This document shows, in pieces, positions 40,800-52,108 of a DNA stretch of 64,000 nucleotides. This DNA comes from Alloascoidea africana (taxonomy: Eukaryota > Ascomycota > Alloascoideomycetes > Alloascoideales > Alloascoideaceae), in NCBI GenBank assembly GCA_030581615.1, contig JAKTTT010000036.1:124001-188000 (forward strand), written 5' to 3'. A model generated the notes under the pieces. The model saw nothing but the letters and a program-made list of their open reading frames with translations. It had not been told where the DNA came from and made no database searches. How positions within the stretch are numbered: the stretch's first letter is position 1; each line of letters starts with the position of its first letter. The position numbers and the translations under genes were made by a program.

Positions 40800-42833
40800 T
40801 CAGACAACACGAGGAGACGGAGACGGAGCCGGAGCAGCAGCAGCAGGAGCAGCAGCAGTGGTGGTGGTCTTTACCTCTTCTTTCCGCTTGTAGCTTTCCA
40901 GATGGGCGTCTTCCTCTGCGACGATGGTATGGGTATGGCCCTCAGCGGGACAAAACAGGGTTCCTCCTCTGGATATGGTGCACATGGGGATGGATTGGAA
41001 CCAGGGGTCGTTGAAAATGTGTTTGAGAGTGGCTCTTTGGCCAGGATCAATCCTCAGCATTTGGCCGATCAGCGGTCTGGAAGAGTGCGGCAAGAGACGA
41101 AGCAGGCGGTACGGGCCCTTAGCAGAACGGTGATGGCCCGTGCTGGCCTTGACGTGGGGGCTGCTGCTCTGGACTGCTGGCTTTGCCTGTGCTGGCTTTG
41201 CTGGAGGGTCTGCGGCCGGGAGCTCTGGCGACTCGGGCGGCGGCGTCACCTCCTGCGTGGCCACGACGGCCTCGTCCGGCGACACGGCCGGTCGCGTGTC
41301 CGGCGCGTCCGGCTCGTCTACGGCGGAAAACAGCCGGAACGAGTTGTCCGCGAGCTTTGGGGCCTTCCAGGGAAAGCGCCTCAGGCTCATACAGCAGAAG
41401 ATGATGGCCACGGACCAGATGTCGGTGGGCTGGGGGTCGTAGCGGCGGCTGCCCAGAACCTCCGGGGCCAGGTACGGGTCCGAGCCCACGACGCCGTGGG
41501 TCAGCACCAGCTGGTCCTCGAACGGGTAGCGGAACACGGTCGCAGAGCCAAAGTCGATGATCTTGATGATTCCCTGCTGGGTCACCACGCAGTTGTCCAG
41601 CTTCAAGTCCCGATGAGCCAGTCCCATTGAGTGCAAGTACTGGACCCCGGACACAATCTGCTTGAAGCAGCACCAGATCTCGCCGCGCGACATCTGGCCC
41701 GACATGACGATCGCGAAAAAGTCGAACGGACAGTACTCCATCACCTCGAAGTACTTGCCGTCCTCGTGGATCATGTCCAGCGTCTCGATGATGTTGACGT
41801 GCTGCAGCGTGGACCCGATGCAAAACTCCGCGGTGACCTTTTTCGCGTAGTCTTTTTCGGACTCGTTCGAGTGTCGCGGCCGGAACTCTTTGACCGCGAA
41901 CATTCGAGAGTCCGAGTCCCGTTGCAGCAGTCGCACAGACCCTCCCGCGCCCGAGCCCAGAATCTTGCCGATTTTGCCATACTTGGATGCCAGCCCATCC
42001 TCGGAAAACGGCGCAGCGGCTGACGCGGGCGACACGGGCTCCACGGGCGAGCGTGGGAACACAGAGTGCTGGGGCGTGTAGGGCAGCGAGTAGCTGGAGG
42101 CCGTCGTGGCCGTCGTGGCGGATGTGGAGCCGCTGGAGGCAGAGAAGAAGCCAGATGAAGGAGACCGGCCCTGATTATGGCCTTGATGGCCCTGGTAGCC
42201 GTTGGCACCGCCATTGGGGCTGTAGAGCAGGCTGGACTGGGAGGCCTTTGCGGAAACCGTCTTGGGCTGCGGCTGGCGAGGGCTGGAGAAGAGCGACGAC
42301 TTTTTCTTGGCCAGCTTTGCACTCTTGAGGTTGGACGAGGACGACTTCCGGCTGCTGGGGCGGAAAAACCGTCTCAGCTCGAGAAACGACTGGTAAGACG
42401 ACCTGGAGCTGAGCGAAGACGAGATGGAGATGGACTCCTTGTCGGAGATGCCGTCCATGGCGTACGAGCAGTCTGGTCCAGTTCCTACGGAGCTGGCCCC
42501 AGCTCCATTGTGGCCAGAGCCAGAGCCAGGGCCAGAGCCAGGGCCCGTGTGCCCTCGCTTCGCCGTCCGGATCCGCGACATGGGCGAAGCCAGCCCCAGG
42601 CTGTACAACGAGGCCGAGGACCTGGGCGAGCGGATGGCACGCTGGGGCGAGTCCTGGGGTCGGTGGTCGGGATCTGCGACCGCGATGGAGGGCCTGAAGG
42701 GCAGGTCGAATTTGGGGGTTCTGGGGTCGCAGGTTTCGTCCCTGACGATGGAGATGGCCGGCGGCACATGGGCCGTGGAGGCCGGGCGCCGGGACCTGGA
42801 CCTGGACCTGGATCGCGAACCGAGAAAGGGCAT
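40800..42833 (-). CDS. SAT4/HAL5-type protein kinase (NPR/HAL5 fungal group)
   Basis: A 677-residue kinase from ATG 42833. The N-terminal 280 residues are low-complexity ([10 protein letters not shown], Ser-, Gly- and Ala-rich). The kinase domain starts at about 285: [58 protein letters not shown] (diagnostic for this group), [24 protein letters not shown], and [11 protein letters not shown]. An insert of about 90 Pro/Ala/Glu-rich residues splits the C-lobe before [17 protein letters not shown]. cerevisiae Sat4 (Hal4) and Hal5 stabilise the Trk K+ transporters and nutrient permeases at the plasma membrane and give salt tolerance. The gene is strikingly GC-rich, unlike most neighbours, and its reverse strand is therefore full of spurious open frames. 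Confidence 0.88.
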   Translation of the reverse strand: MPFLGSRSRSRSRSRRPASTAHVPPAISIVRDETCDPRTPKFDLPFRPSIAVADPDHRPQDSPQRAIRSPRSSASLYSLGLASPMSRIRTAKRGHTGPGSGPGSGSGHNGAGASSVGTGPDCSYAMDGISDKESISISSSLSSRSSYQSFLELRRFFRPSSRKSSSSNLKSAKLAKKKSSLFSSPRQPQPKTVSAKASQSSLLYSPNGGANGYQGHQGHNQGRSPSSGFFSASSGSTSATTATTASSYSLPYTPQHSVFPRSPVEPVSPASAAAPFSEDGLASKYGKIGKILGSGAGGSVRLLQRDSDSRMFAVKEFRPRHSNESEKDYAKKVTAEFCIGSTLQHVNIIETLDMIHEDGKYFEVMEYCPFDFFAIVMSGQMSRGEIWCCFKQIVSGVQYLHSMGLAHRDLKLDNCVVTQQGIIKIIDFGSATVFRYPFEDQLVLTHGVVGSDPYLAPEVLGSRRYDPQPTDIWSVAIIFCCMSLRRFPWKAPKLADNSFRLFSAVDEPDAPDTRPAVSPDEAVVATQEVTPPPESPELPAADPPAKPAQAKPAVQSSSPHVKASTGHHRSAKGPYRLLRLLPHSSRPLIGQMLRIDPGQRATLKHIFNDPWFQSIPMCTISRGGTLFCPAEGHTHTIVAEEDAHLESYKRKEEVKTTTTAAAPAAAAPAPSPSPRVV

Positions 42834-43010
42834 GGCAGGGGAGAGCTAGAGAAAGAGAAAGGGATAGAGGAAGAAGAAGAAGAGGAAGAAAAAGCTGCGG
42901 ACGAAAAGAAAAGAAGGAAGCTAGATGTAAACACGAAGAGCGTCGAATTGTGAAATTTGGGATTGGGCTGCCGGCCTACAGAATATGGAAATGGTACATT
43001 TACACCGTAC

Positions 43011-45320
43011 TTAGTCGCTGTCGTCGCTGTCGCTCGCCAGGTCCAGCTCGGGAATCGACACGTCGTCGTCGTCCTGGTCGTCCTGGTCGTCGAGGTTGTT
43101 GTTGAGACCGTAGTTGTTGGTGCTGGTGCTGGTGCCGGTGCCGGTGTTATTGTTATTGTTGGTGGCATTATTGTTATTGTTATTGCTGCTCTCGTTCTGT
43201 TCCTGGGGGTGCACAGACCCTTCTCGAACTGCTTCGCCAGAAACAAACAAGTCGCCCTTCGGATGTTCTTCCACCAGCTCGACCTCTGTAGACTGGACGG
43301 CCTCCAGGGAAGCCCCGAGGTCTGTTCGAGGTCTCTTTGAATCTCGCACCGTCCCGTCCTCGTCCTCCCGTGTGCGTGCCTTGGGCATGGTCGCGGTACG
43401 AAACCCATCGCCGACATTGTCCATTTCCATTTCCATTTCCACTTCCATATCCATATCCTCTTTTTCTTGTTCCTCTTCCACTGTCTTCTCGGTTGCGGTC
43501 TGGTCCTTCAGCCGGTGTATGTTCACAACGTAAAGCCCGTTGTCCGTGTCATATGTCCTGGGCATCGGGGGCAGTCGCGGGTGGATCAGCGTGGACATCA
43601 AAGCGGTATCCGAAACCAACGACGAAACCATAGGTGCTATGCTGAATCTATCGTTAAGTCCAGGATACAGAGCACACGCTTCCATCAGCTCCCGCAGACT
43701 CGCCGATAATTGCTTCCTACCCGTGCTTGCGTTCTTGGTCTCGGATGCACTGATCAGAGCATACCGGTATATCGATGCTCTTGATTGAGTGCTCAACATT
43801 GGACATGTCGAAACAACAACCGTGAAAAATCTCTCCACTGTCTCCAAAATGCCCACAGGCGTGTCTTCAACAAACTTTGGCAAATGCGATAACAGATCCG
43901 CCAAAGCAGAATCCCCAGTTTTCGAACCCCCAGTCGCCTTACTGTTCACACCTGGAGGTTCCGGAGGCTGGGCCAAATATGTACTCTGTGTAATAAGCTT
44001 GTCCAAAAACGGATTAAAACTAGCAGATGCAATTGAAACGAGATCAAGCAGTTCAGAAACAAGTGCCAGTATCTTTACCAACACCTCTTTATTCGCATCA
44101 ACACTTGTCTTATTCGTCTCGGGCAAATAACACACCTGTTCTAAACACCCGAAAATCTCATAAATATGGGGTAACATTTCTCGTTCCAATTTCAAAACCA
44201 ACTCTTGTAAAAATTCAACAGCAAGAATGTGAAGTTTGGATATCCGATACACAACAATCTGTTTGATATTCCCTGTTCGTGAATTTATAGAGAAATGTGA
44301 ATAGTGTTTATTTAAAGAAAATAGAAACTTGATCAAAAGTACCAGTTTGCCAATCGGTACCTTCACAACGGTTTGTGTAGGTGTGGATAAAAACGCAGAA
44401 AGAAGCGAAAAATAGATGCCAAAAAGCTTGTTGCTCTCACTGGACAACAAATCATCTGGATCAATCTCGGAAAGTGGTTTCATTGTTGTTGTTGATATCA
44501 CCAATGGATTACTATCAATAAGAGACTTGAAAATCACATTGTACTCCTCATCATCTGAAAAATCGATATATTTTTCAATCGACTCTTTAACTGTTGTCGT
44601 GATACCGGAAAGTACAGAGTTGAGAAGTTTCCTCCATTCCTGATGTTCAGAACCTTTCGGTGCCGTAAGGTGCAAAGACACAAAGCCTATGCCGATATTA
44701 CGCTTCATCTCTTCCGATAAGCCCACAAATTTGTTTGGTTGCAGCGAATCGATCAGAAATGCGTGGTATCTTTTCGCAAACGGCCGGAATGTCGTGGAGT
44801 GCGATTGTAATACTCTGTTAATCTCTGGTATAGTGTACTCCACAACCTCTTCATCACGTCGAGACAACTCCAACAGCGCACTGATATATGCAGAAAGCCT
44901 TGGTGTCAAAATCTCTCTCGTGAAAGTCGGCTTACCTCGAACTTGTTTGCATATGGACGAAATGGCCTCAATCACAACAGACTGGGTCACCAGTGGATCT
45001 GGAGCCGAGCTTTCCAGCATTTTTATCAGCATTGTAAGCCAGGTAGCGCCTTCCGAAGCCAAACACACAACATTCCTCTCGATCGTGGCTTTGCACAACT
45101 GAACGCCGCAGAATCGCAAAACCAATTGGTGGGATCTCATCAGCGCCGAGATCCGTGAGCTCAGCTTTGTCAGTGTGGACTTTGAAATGTCACCAGAGGA
45201 AAGCACCCGCGTATTGTAAAACACTGCCAGCACATGCTCCAGGTTCTGAGCAAGCTTGTCCGCCTGCGCGGGGCTTAGAAGCACCGACACGAGCGTGTCC
45301 AGCGAGATATCCGAAGACAT
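43011..45320 (-). CDS. RIX1: RIX1/IPI2, pre-60S ribosome assembly factor
   Basis: A 769-residue nuclear protein; start taken at ATG 45320 (MSSDISLDTLVSVLLSP), since the open frame upstream lacks a fitting sequence. The first 550 residues form an alpha-helical repeat of the RIX1/PELP1 type (ATIERNVVCLASEGATWLTMLIKML early on, followed by SRRDEEVVEYTIPEINRVLQ and HLTAPKGSEHQEWRKLLNSVLSG). The C-terminus is disordered with Met/Glu repeats, Asn and Thr runs, and the acidic end SIPELDLASDSDDSD, much as in other Rix1 proteins. Rix1 works with Ipi1 and Ipi3 and with Rea1 on late pre-60S particles, in ITS2 processing and nuclear export. The coding ends are more GC-rich than the middle. Confidence 0.8.
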   Translation of the reverse strand: MSSDISLDTLVSVLLSPAQADKLAQNLEHVLAVFYNTRVLSSGDISKSTLTKLSSRISALMRSHQLVLRFCGVQLCKATIERNVVCLASEGATWLTMLIKMLESSAPDPLVTQSVVIEAISSICKQVRGKPTFTREILTPRLSAYISALLELSRRDEEVVEYTIPEINRVLQSHSTTFRPFAKRYHAFLIDSLQPNKFVGLSEEMKRNIGIGFVSLHLTAPKGSEHQEWRKLLNSVLSGITTTVKESIEKYIDFSDDEEYNVIFKSLIDSNPLVISTTTMKPLSEIDPDDLLSSESNKLFGIYFSLLSAFLSTPTQTVVKVPIGKLVLLIKFLFSLNKHYSHFSINSRTGNIKQIVVYRISKLHILAVEFLQELVLKLEREMLPHIYEIFGCLEQVCYLPETNKTSVDANKEVLVKILALVSELLDLVSIASASFNPFLDKLITQSTYLAQPPEPPGVNSKATGGSKTGDSALADLLSHLPKFVEDTPVGILETVERFFTVVVSTCPMLSTQSRASIYRYALISASETKNASTGRKQLSASLRELMEACALYPGLNDRFSIAPMVSSLVSDTALMSTLIHPRLPPMPRTYDTDNGLYVVNIHRLKDQTATEKTVEEEQEKEDMDMEVEMEMEMDNVGDGFRTATMPKARTREDEDGTVRDSKRPRTDLGASLEAVQSTEVELVEEHPKGDLFVSGEAVREGSVHPQEQNESSNNNNNNATNNNNNTGTGTSTSTNNYGLNNNLDDQDDQDDDDVSIPELDLASDSDDSD

Positions 45321-45640
45321 GGAGATGAAAAGAAGGCTCTTCCTCAGATGCTCTGGGGTGAAAAAAACAAAAAAATTATGGCAAATATTCAAGGTTCGGA
45401 AAAACATGTTGGTGCCTGTAGTTACGCGCGTGCGCGTACATCTGGGTCCTTTCAGAACGAGGTGATTCCGCATTATCTCCCTCCATCTCTCTATCTTCCA
45501 TCCCCATCCCCATCCGCATCCTCTCACGTCTGCTTCGTTGCCAATCCGCTGCTGGGCCTTCCGTGCGCTGGGTATAGTCCTCATCTGAGTCCGAGAGTTC
45601 CTGAACCGATAATCGCCGGCGTCGACAAGTACACACACAG

Positions 45641-46421
45641 ATGATTAAGCAACTGACTCCTGTTACGACAGGCACAATCTTTCTCTATATACCGAACCTG
45701 ATCGGGTACTCGAGGGTCATCTTTGCCCTCAGTTCTCTATTCTATATGCAGTGGCACCCAAAGTATTGCACAATTCTCTACTGTCTCTCCTGTTTTCTGG
45801 ATGCTCTTGACGGTGCCGCTGCGAGAAGATATAATCAGTCCTCGCAGTTTGGAGCGATTCTCGATATGGTCACGGATCGGTGCACCACAAGCTGTTTGAT
45901 CTGCTTTCTCTGCGTGGCATATCCCAAGTACGCCGTTGCGTTCCAAGTTCTGATATCTCTGGGTAAGTTTGCCAACTTTTTGAATTTTTTTTTTCTTTTT
46001 TTTTTCTTTTTTGGTGGCCCGGACCTAACGGTAGATAGACCTGGCTTCTCACTACATGCACATGTATGCCATGATGGCAACTGGCCACACCCATAAGAAT
46101 GTGAGCGAGAAGGACAACTGGATATTGTATCTCTACTACACAAACAAAAAGGTTCTATTCACGTTCTGTGCGTTCAATGAGCTTTTCTTCGTGGCTCTAT
46201 ATCTCTACTCTTTCCCCTTGAAGACTCCTCCTCATCTCGGCTACTTTGGTGAGATTCCGCTCTCCTATGCCACCATAATTGGACTCGTGACGTTCCCGCT
46301 CTGGTTAGGAAAGCAAATCATTAATGTAATTCAGCTGTACCGTGCTGCAATTGTGCTCGCGGAAAGTGACGTGGAATTGAAAAATGCCCAACTTGTTGCA
46401 AACACAACAAAAGCAGAGTAA
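45641..46421 (+). CDS. PIS1: Phosphatidylinositol synthase PIS1, one intron
   Basis: Exons 45641-45962 and 46039-46421 give 234 residues (S. cerevisiae Pis1 has 220). The 76 bp intron has donor GTAAGT, branch CCTAAC, and acceptor ATAG after a long T tract. The CDP-alcohol phosphotransferase signature is complete: DALDGAAARRYNQSSQFGAILDMVTDR, with all the Asp and Arg/Gly of D-G-x2-A-R-x8-G-x3-D-x3-D. Several hydrophobic helices follow. It joins CDP-diacylglycerol and inositol in the ER to make phosphatidylinositol, an essential step. It diverges from RIX1 over 320 bp. Confidence 0.95.
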
Positions 46422-47197
46422 ACGGGAGGGAAAATGAAATCAACAAGTGTAAGTACAAGTACAAGCACAAGTACCAGCACAACGTGTGGAAGTGGTTGAA
46501 TGGAGTGGAAAAGGGTTTTGTTGACTACTAGCAAGATAGTGCTGTCACGTCTGTTTGGAATCAGAAACGTAGCCATAATCATAATCATAATCATAATCAT
46601 AATACACATCAAAATGACTTTAAAATCTACTTTGAATCCAGTTTGTATCTTTCACTGGTTCGTCTTTTCCTACTTGTAAAAACCTGCATACATTTGGTTA
46701 TGTATGATGGCGTTTTAACCGCTATAGAATCAATGATCCTCATCCACTTTTTCCATTCCCGCAACACACAACTACGCCAAAAAAAAAAAAAAGCTTCTAA
46801 ATACGTGTAATGGCTTTAATGTCTCGTTCGGATCGGGTATGCCAGCTCATACTACCCTGGCATATTCATTCACACTGATGATGCCAGGTCGCGATCTTCA
46901 ATTCTTTATTATTATTATGCACCTCTCCATACTAAGCGTAGGCCGTTCCATAGGAAAGGGCAGTGCCCAAGTCGTACAATCTTTTTTTTTTTGGCTTATC
47001 TTGTCTGTCGCATAGTTATAATTCTCATTCTCGTCAAAGCCGAGATAATGAAAGGATGTGCAGTGTGGGAAAATCAAATTAGATCAAATACTCGGACAAA
47101 CGCAAAATACTTGGCGCTAAAATGGTTTGCATCTATCGGTAATGCAAAGCCAGTGAAAATCTCTTCTTTTTATCACCGTAAAAAGCTTGGGCTTGAA
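46422..47197. other. Convergent spacer between PIS1 and REV3, with simple repeats
   Basis: A 776 bp stretch with three simple tracts: AAGTACAAGTACAAGCACAAG near 46450, (TCATAA) x 5 near 46574-46605, and poly-A and poly-T runs near 46780 and 46983. No gene seen. Confidence 0.6.
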
Positions 47198-50100
47198 CTA
47201 CCAATCTTTCAGTGTCTTCAACAGAGGCATATCTATTGCCCGAGAACTTTTTAGTGCCTCCGTGGCTTTGAGTCGGGAGTAGTAAATAGGACAATCCTGG
47301 GAGACGCACTCATTGCCACCCGATTTTTCGCCATTTGCGCACTGACGACAGATCATTTCGAGCTCTTGCAACTTGTTCTCTCGTTGCTTGATTCTCGTGG
47401 TCAACACGCCGATTGCATTGTCGTTGTCAGTAGAGCACGTTTCGCACACTTTTAAGCGGCCTTGGCCAGGTCGTCGGAGACAAACAGGACACAGATTGGA
47501 TTCTCCATAAACACGAAGATTGCCAAACTCTCCTTTATTCGTTAATCCAACAGGCTGCACAGAATCGTATTTTGGCATTTCTTCATACCATTGTCGAACA
47601 TCAACTCCCATTACATTAAAAATTCGTTCTAATGGCGGTAAGATATTCTTGTTGATGTAATATTCGCTATCCAACTCCAGATTGTGATTGTTCAAAAGCG
47701 TATCGGGGAAAACACACCGATCTCGTAATCGAGTTCCATGCCGCTTCTTGATCACAACATACCGGACCCTTTCCTTGTATTGTGGCTCCGCCCTGCTGTC
47801 TTTCTCCATGTGTCGAGCAGCAAGTAATGCTCCTGGTGGAACACTACCACTCTCTTTATAAGATCCCAGCTTGACTTCTTTCGCAAAGCAAAAATCTTGA
47901 ACTGATACATTCCCGAGCATGATGTTTCTCCACTGGTCCTGTAAATACTTTTTAATTTGGGATAGATCACACGTTTCAAACAGCACCTTTAAGGCCTTCT
48001 CTTCAATCTTTTGTTGTGCAGGTGTGCCATCCCGGCGAACCGTCTCAATTCCTTTCGCATCAAAAATCGGCTCTTTCTGATTTTCATCTTCATAGGAATA
48101 TCCAACGTATCTTTTCTTTGCAAGTAAAACACAAGGATGATACACTTTTTCAAGCTTCAACTTTATGGGACTGGGATTCATATTCGTAACCTGTTTGCTG
48201 ATTTCTCTACCAATTGCAAATGCCTGTTCTCGGCTTTTATGCGGTAAGTAAACAAATAAAGAATCCGTGTCTCCGTATACAACCTCAGCCCCCCATTCTT
48301 GGTTAGAATGGATTAGATCAATGGCCCTTTCCAAAGTTTCCCGCCCAGTTTGAACAATACTGTCTGCAATTTCCGCACATGGCATACGTCCGGAAAACGT
48401 TGCTGAGGTGTATCCATAAGTGACATTCGCAATAAGTTTGAGGGCCAATTGCCGATTATTACAAAGTTTTTGTAATGCAATGTCAGATTTTGGAAAAACT
48501 CCCATCGCATCCTTGACCATGACTCTGGTTTCCAAAATTTCGCTCAACATTTTGGATAGAAGAGATTTCCTAATTGACGGTTTGACAAACATGAGGCCAT
48601 TTGGTGATATTGTTATGTCTTTCTGTAACAAATCGAGTATTCCTGGCTTCAAGTCAAGATGTGTAACCCCAATCTTGTTCTTACTCGTTTTACTGGATAG
48701 CCCAATGTTGTTCCTTAGCCGTCCCAGCAATGTTGAATAGCAGTAATTGTAAGCAATCATCACTGAAGGATACAGCGACTGGAAATCCAAAACGACAAGC
48801 GGGCTATTGTAAAATTTGGATTCCGGTTCCATGACCAGTGGAAGACACTCCAGAGCATCTTGTTTCGCCACCTGTTTCTTTGACGGCGATATAAGCATAA
48901 AGTTTTCCGCTTTGGTTAAGCGGGTCATTAGAGACTCAATCTTGTATTGAGAACCTCGCGTGAATACAGAATAAAAATTGATCCCAATAAGTCTTGCCTG
49001 CTCTGCAGTTCTGGATATCAATTCTTGCATTTCAATGAGTTGTAGATTCAACTTTATCCTCCTCGTAAAATATTCAAAAACCACTTTTTGATTGCTTGGT
49101 TCCTTAGAATTGAAAAATCTTGTTAAAGTTTGGTGCGAATAATGAGGAATTCGTATATGGAGCACATGAAAGACAACATTCTCAAAAGAGTAGCCTAGCA
49201 AGTTTAGATATGACCTTAACGGTCGCCAAATGTTCAGCATGTGTCTTCCTGTGATTCTGATTGCAGAGGCCTGTGTATATCCCCATCTGTCATTCGTCTT
49301 TCCAAAGCTTTTGCTCTTAGTTCTTGATAGCCTACGACAAAAATCCAATGAGTATTTTTTGCGACATCGGTCAATTAGATAACCCCAAGAAGCGTTATGG
49401 ATCTCATAACCACATAAAACATCAGGATCTGTTACATTCACCAGATCAGCAAAACATTTTAGCATGTCGAGTTCATTTAGAAATAGTTCCAACTTGGTTC
49501 GAGTGAGTACTCGAAACCTTTGGAGATCCTTTTCTGATTCTCCAACGACCAGAATTCCGGACTCGGTGCCTACTCCAAACCGGTCTTCCAACTGTTCGGA
49601 TTCGATTTTCCAAAACATTGCAGTGATCTCATCTTTTTCAGGATCGGGATAAAATTTGCCTCTTGTCTTGATGAAAAGTTCAAGGGTAAGGATTCCCAGA
49701 CTGTTGTACGTTTTACTCTTTGATTGCGAACGGAGCTTTTGTGTAGGATATCTAAATCCGTACTTACTTTTCGGCGTCGCCATCTCAATTTGAGTGAAAA
49801 ATTTGTCTTTGTTAAATTTTGATTTTAGATTTGTCCTTTGCGTACTCGTCTTTTGTTTTTGAACTTCAACCCATTTGGCAACACTTTCATAGGATGGCGG
49901 TTGAGGGAGATAGGCCAGTTTTGCCTTTGCCAACTGTTTGCTCTCTTTATTTACACCTTCGTCATTCATATTCTTCAATATGTTCAACTCTTGGTTTAAA
50001 TTACGTAGCTTCTCTAACTCGTTCATAATCGAATATCCCTTTTTAAAGACAAAGTCGGGCAGGAACTCTGTTGAATCCCCTTTAATGTTCCCCTTGACCC

Positions 50101-52000
50101 CAGCATATACCATCTGCTTCTTTGGGAGATCACTATCCTTACTGTAATAAGGATCTCGATAGATGATTCTCGGTAGACCAAGAGCTTCTAAATCGTCGAG
50201 TATTGTGCGAGGCTCTGGAGGTACAACTCGATATTCAAGAAGTCGACTAGCCATATCAAAACTGTCTGTCGCTTTTCGAACGGCAATGTCAGATGATGAT
50301 GATGATGGTTTGTTTAGAGGGGTAGAGGTGACACCGTCAACATTATGCCTGCTCACGGCGACAGCAGCATTGGAGCCTTCTGGTTTGTTTCCCCTGATGC
50401 CTACATCTTCAGCATGTCTCTAAACAAACAAAAAAACTTTGTTAATACATAATTGTCAACATTAAATCATTCATGTACTTGCCTTTCGTTTTCGAGAAAG
50501 AGCCAACACTTGTGAATCGCTTTTGGTCATGTCTCTGGTCACATTCTGAGAGCTGCGATCGTCTAGTTTGAAGCTGTTCTTTTCTTCATTGACATCAGTT
50601 TCTTCTTCTTCTTCTTCATCGTCAATGTACTCTCTGTTTTCGCTCTCGTCCTCTTTCTCCTCATCAATACGCAGCTCATCTTCGATCGCAGCTAGAACAT
50701 CAAATCCATCATCCTCCAAAATCTCTTTTTCCAGCTCCATAAACGTATCATTTGCTTCTTCATCAACAAAACCACTATGATCGCCATCACCTTCTTCTTC
50801 AATCTCCGGAACCAAATATAATACTGTCTCCAAGGCTGTTGGTACCAAATGCTCGAACGGCGCTTTTTTCACAAACGTTTCAAACTTGACCTTTTGTTTG
50901 CATTTGCGCTTGCTCTCTTCAATGCATAGAGAGAATTGCTCGTTCAAATCCTCGTTCGCAAGCCATGCATTATCACGATAGTGCCTATCTTGGGCGCCAG
51001 TCCCCTGAGCCGCGTATGGCTTACACCCTTTCGAGGCTCTTTGACTCTGAATGTCGCTCCATATTTCTTTTGTTGAATGGAGAAAGATTAACTCTGGATT
51101 AAGGGGTTTGATTCTTTCGACAAAATCATGGTGTAGATTTCTATTTTCAAGGTCAAATCTGTTCTCGATCCAAAGAGGGCTAATGTCGACTTCCAATGGA
51201 CATTTGCCCATCTTTGGAAATGATCTAGGATCAAGAAGGAGGCTCGGAGTTACTTTACTGGCAATCCACACTGCCAATGACTTTGACGCTTCGTAATCAT
51301 CTTCTGTATTCTCATCGTCGTCTTCTTGATCTACTTCCGTCTCATTGTCTTGATTCTTGCGTGCCTGTCTAAACAAGGCTTTTGATAGCTTTAACCAGCC
51401 ACATCCAAACAAATTAAAGTCCACAAAGAATTGTAAAATATAAGGGATATGCGATTCAAAGGTTTGCCATCGACGTCCCAGAATCTCTCCCTTCTGGAGC
51501 AGGTCCACTATTCGATGCAGCAATGACGGATTTAAAAAGTAGATCTTGAAATAGTATTCCCACCCAACATGAAAGCCGTAGAACGGAACCGCTTTGCAAA
51601 CCGTTACTCCTGCGATATAGCGAGCAACGTTTTTCTGGCTGGCTCTAGCCGGCAAAGTCTTGTTCTCATCGCGCTTGAACGATCGCGCGACGGCATCTTC
51701 GAGAGCCTGGAAAAGACGCGCCGACTCGCTCACAAAATCGTCCGGATTCTTCGCGCCCCTGTACTCGACATAAACATAGGGGAAGACGTTGTGGACATGG
51801 GCCAGCACGGCGTGGCCGCCATCTGTTGTGCCAAAAACGCGACAGATCGGGACCTGGGCGTAGTGTCTCGGACAAGCGAAACCCTGGCCGGGATGGGTCG
51901 CCGAGCGGTCCAAGGACGACGGCAGAGCCAGATACGAGTCGAAATCGTTCAGCTGGATGCTCAGAAAGCTCCCCGGTCTGTCTGGGCTGGCGCTGGCCAT
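47198..52000 (-). CDS. REV3: REV3, catalytic subunit of DNA polymerase zeta, one GC-AG intron
   Basis: Exons 52000-50483 and 50419-47198 give 1579 residues (S. cerevisiae Rev3 has 1504). The 63 bp intron has donor GCAAGT, branch TATTAAC and acceptor TTTAG; using a nearby GTACAT donor would break the frame, so a GC-AG intron is needed. The N-terminal B-family domain starts MASASPDRPGSFLSIQLNDFDSY. Polymerase motif A is DFQSLYPSVMIAYNYC, motif B KLIANVTYGYTSATFSGRMPC, motif C YGDTDSLFVYL. Two Cys clusters close the protein (CPVCLRRPGQGRLKVCETC and CRQC..CVSQDC), the second binding 4Fe-4S. Pol zeta extends past DNA lesions in translesion synthesis with Rev7. The first 600 bases are GC-rich. Confidence 0.95.
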
Positions 52001-52108
52001 GATGATAGGCGATGAGGTTGGAGGCGATTACAGTTGCGCGGTCGGTCGCAAGCGATTCAGTCACCGCTTCCACCAGCGACTCCAGCAAGACCGCCACCGC
52101 CGCCAGCC

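Noticed and set aside
41119-42953. Several open frames opposite and beside the SAT4/HAL5-type kinase
   Set aside because: Same cause: a GC-rich coding sequence gives few stops in other frames. The kinase motifs fix the true frame.
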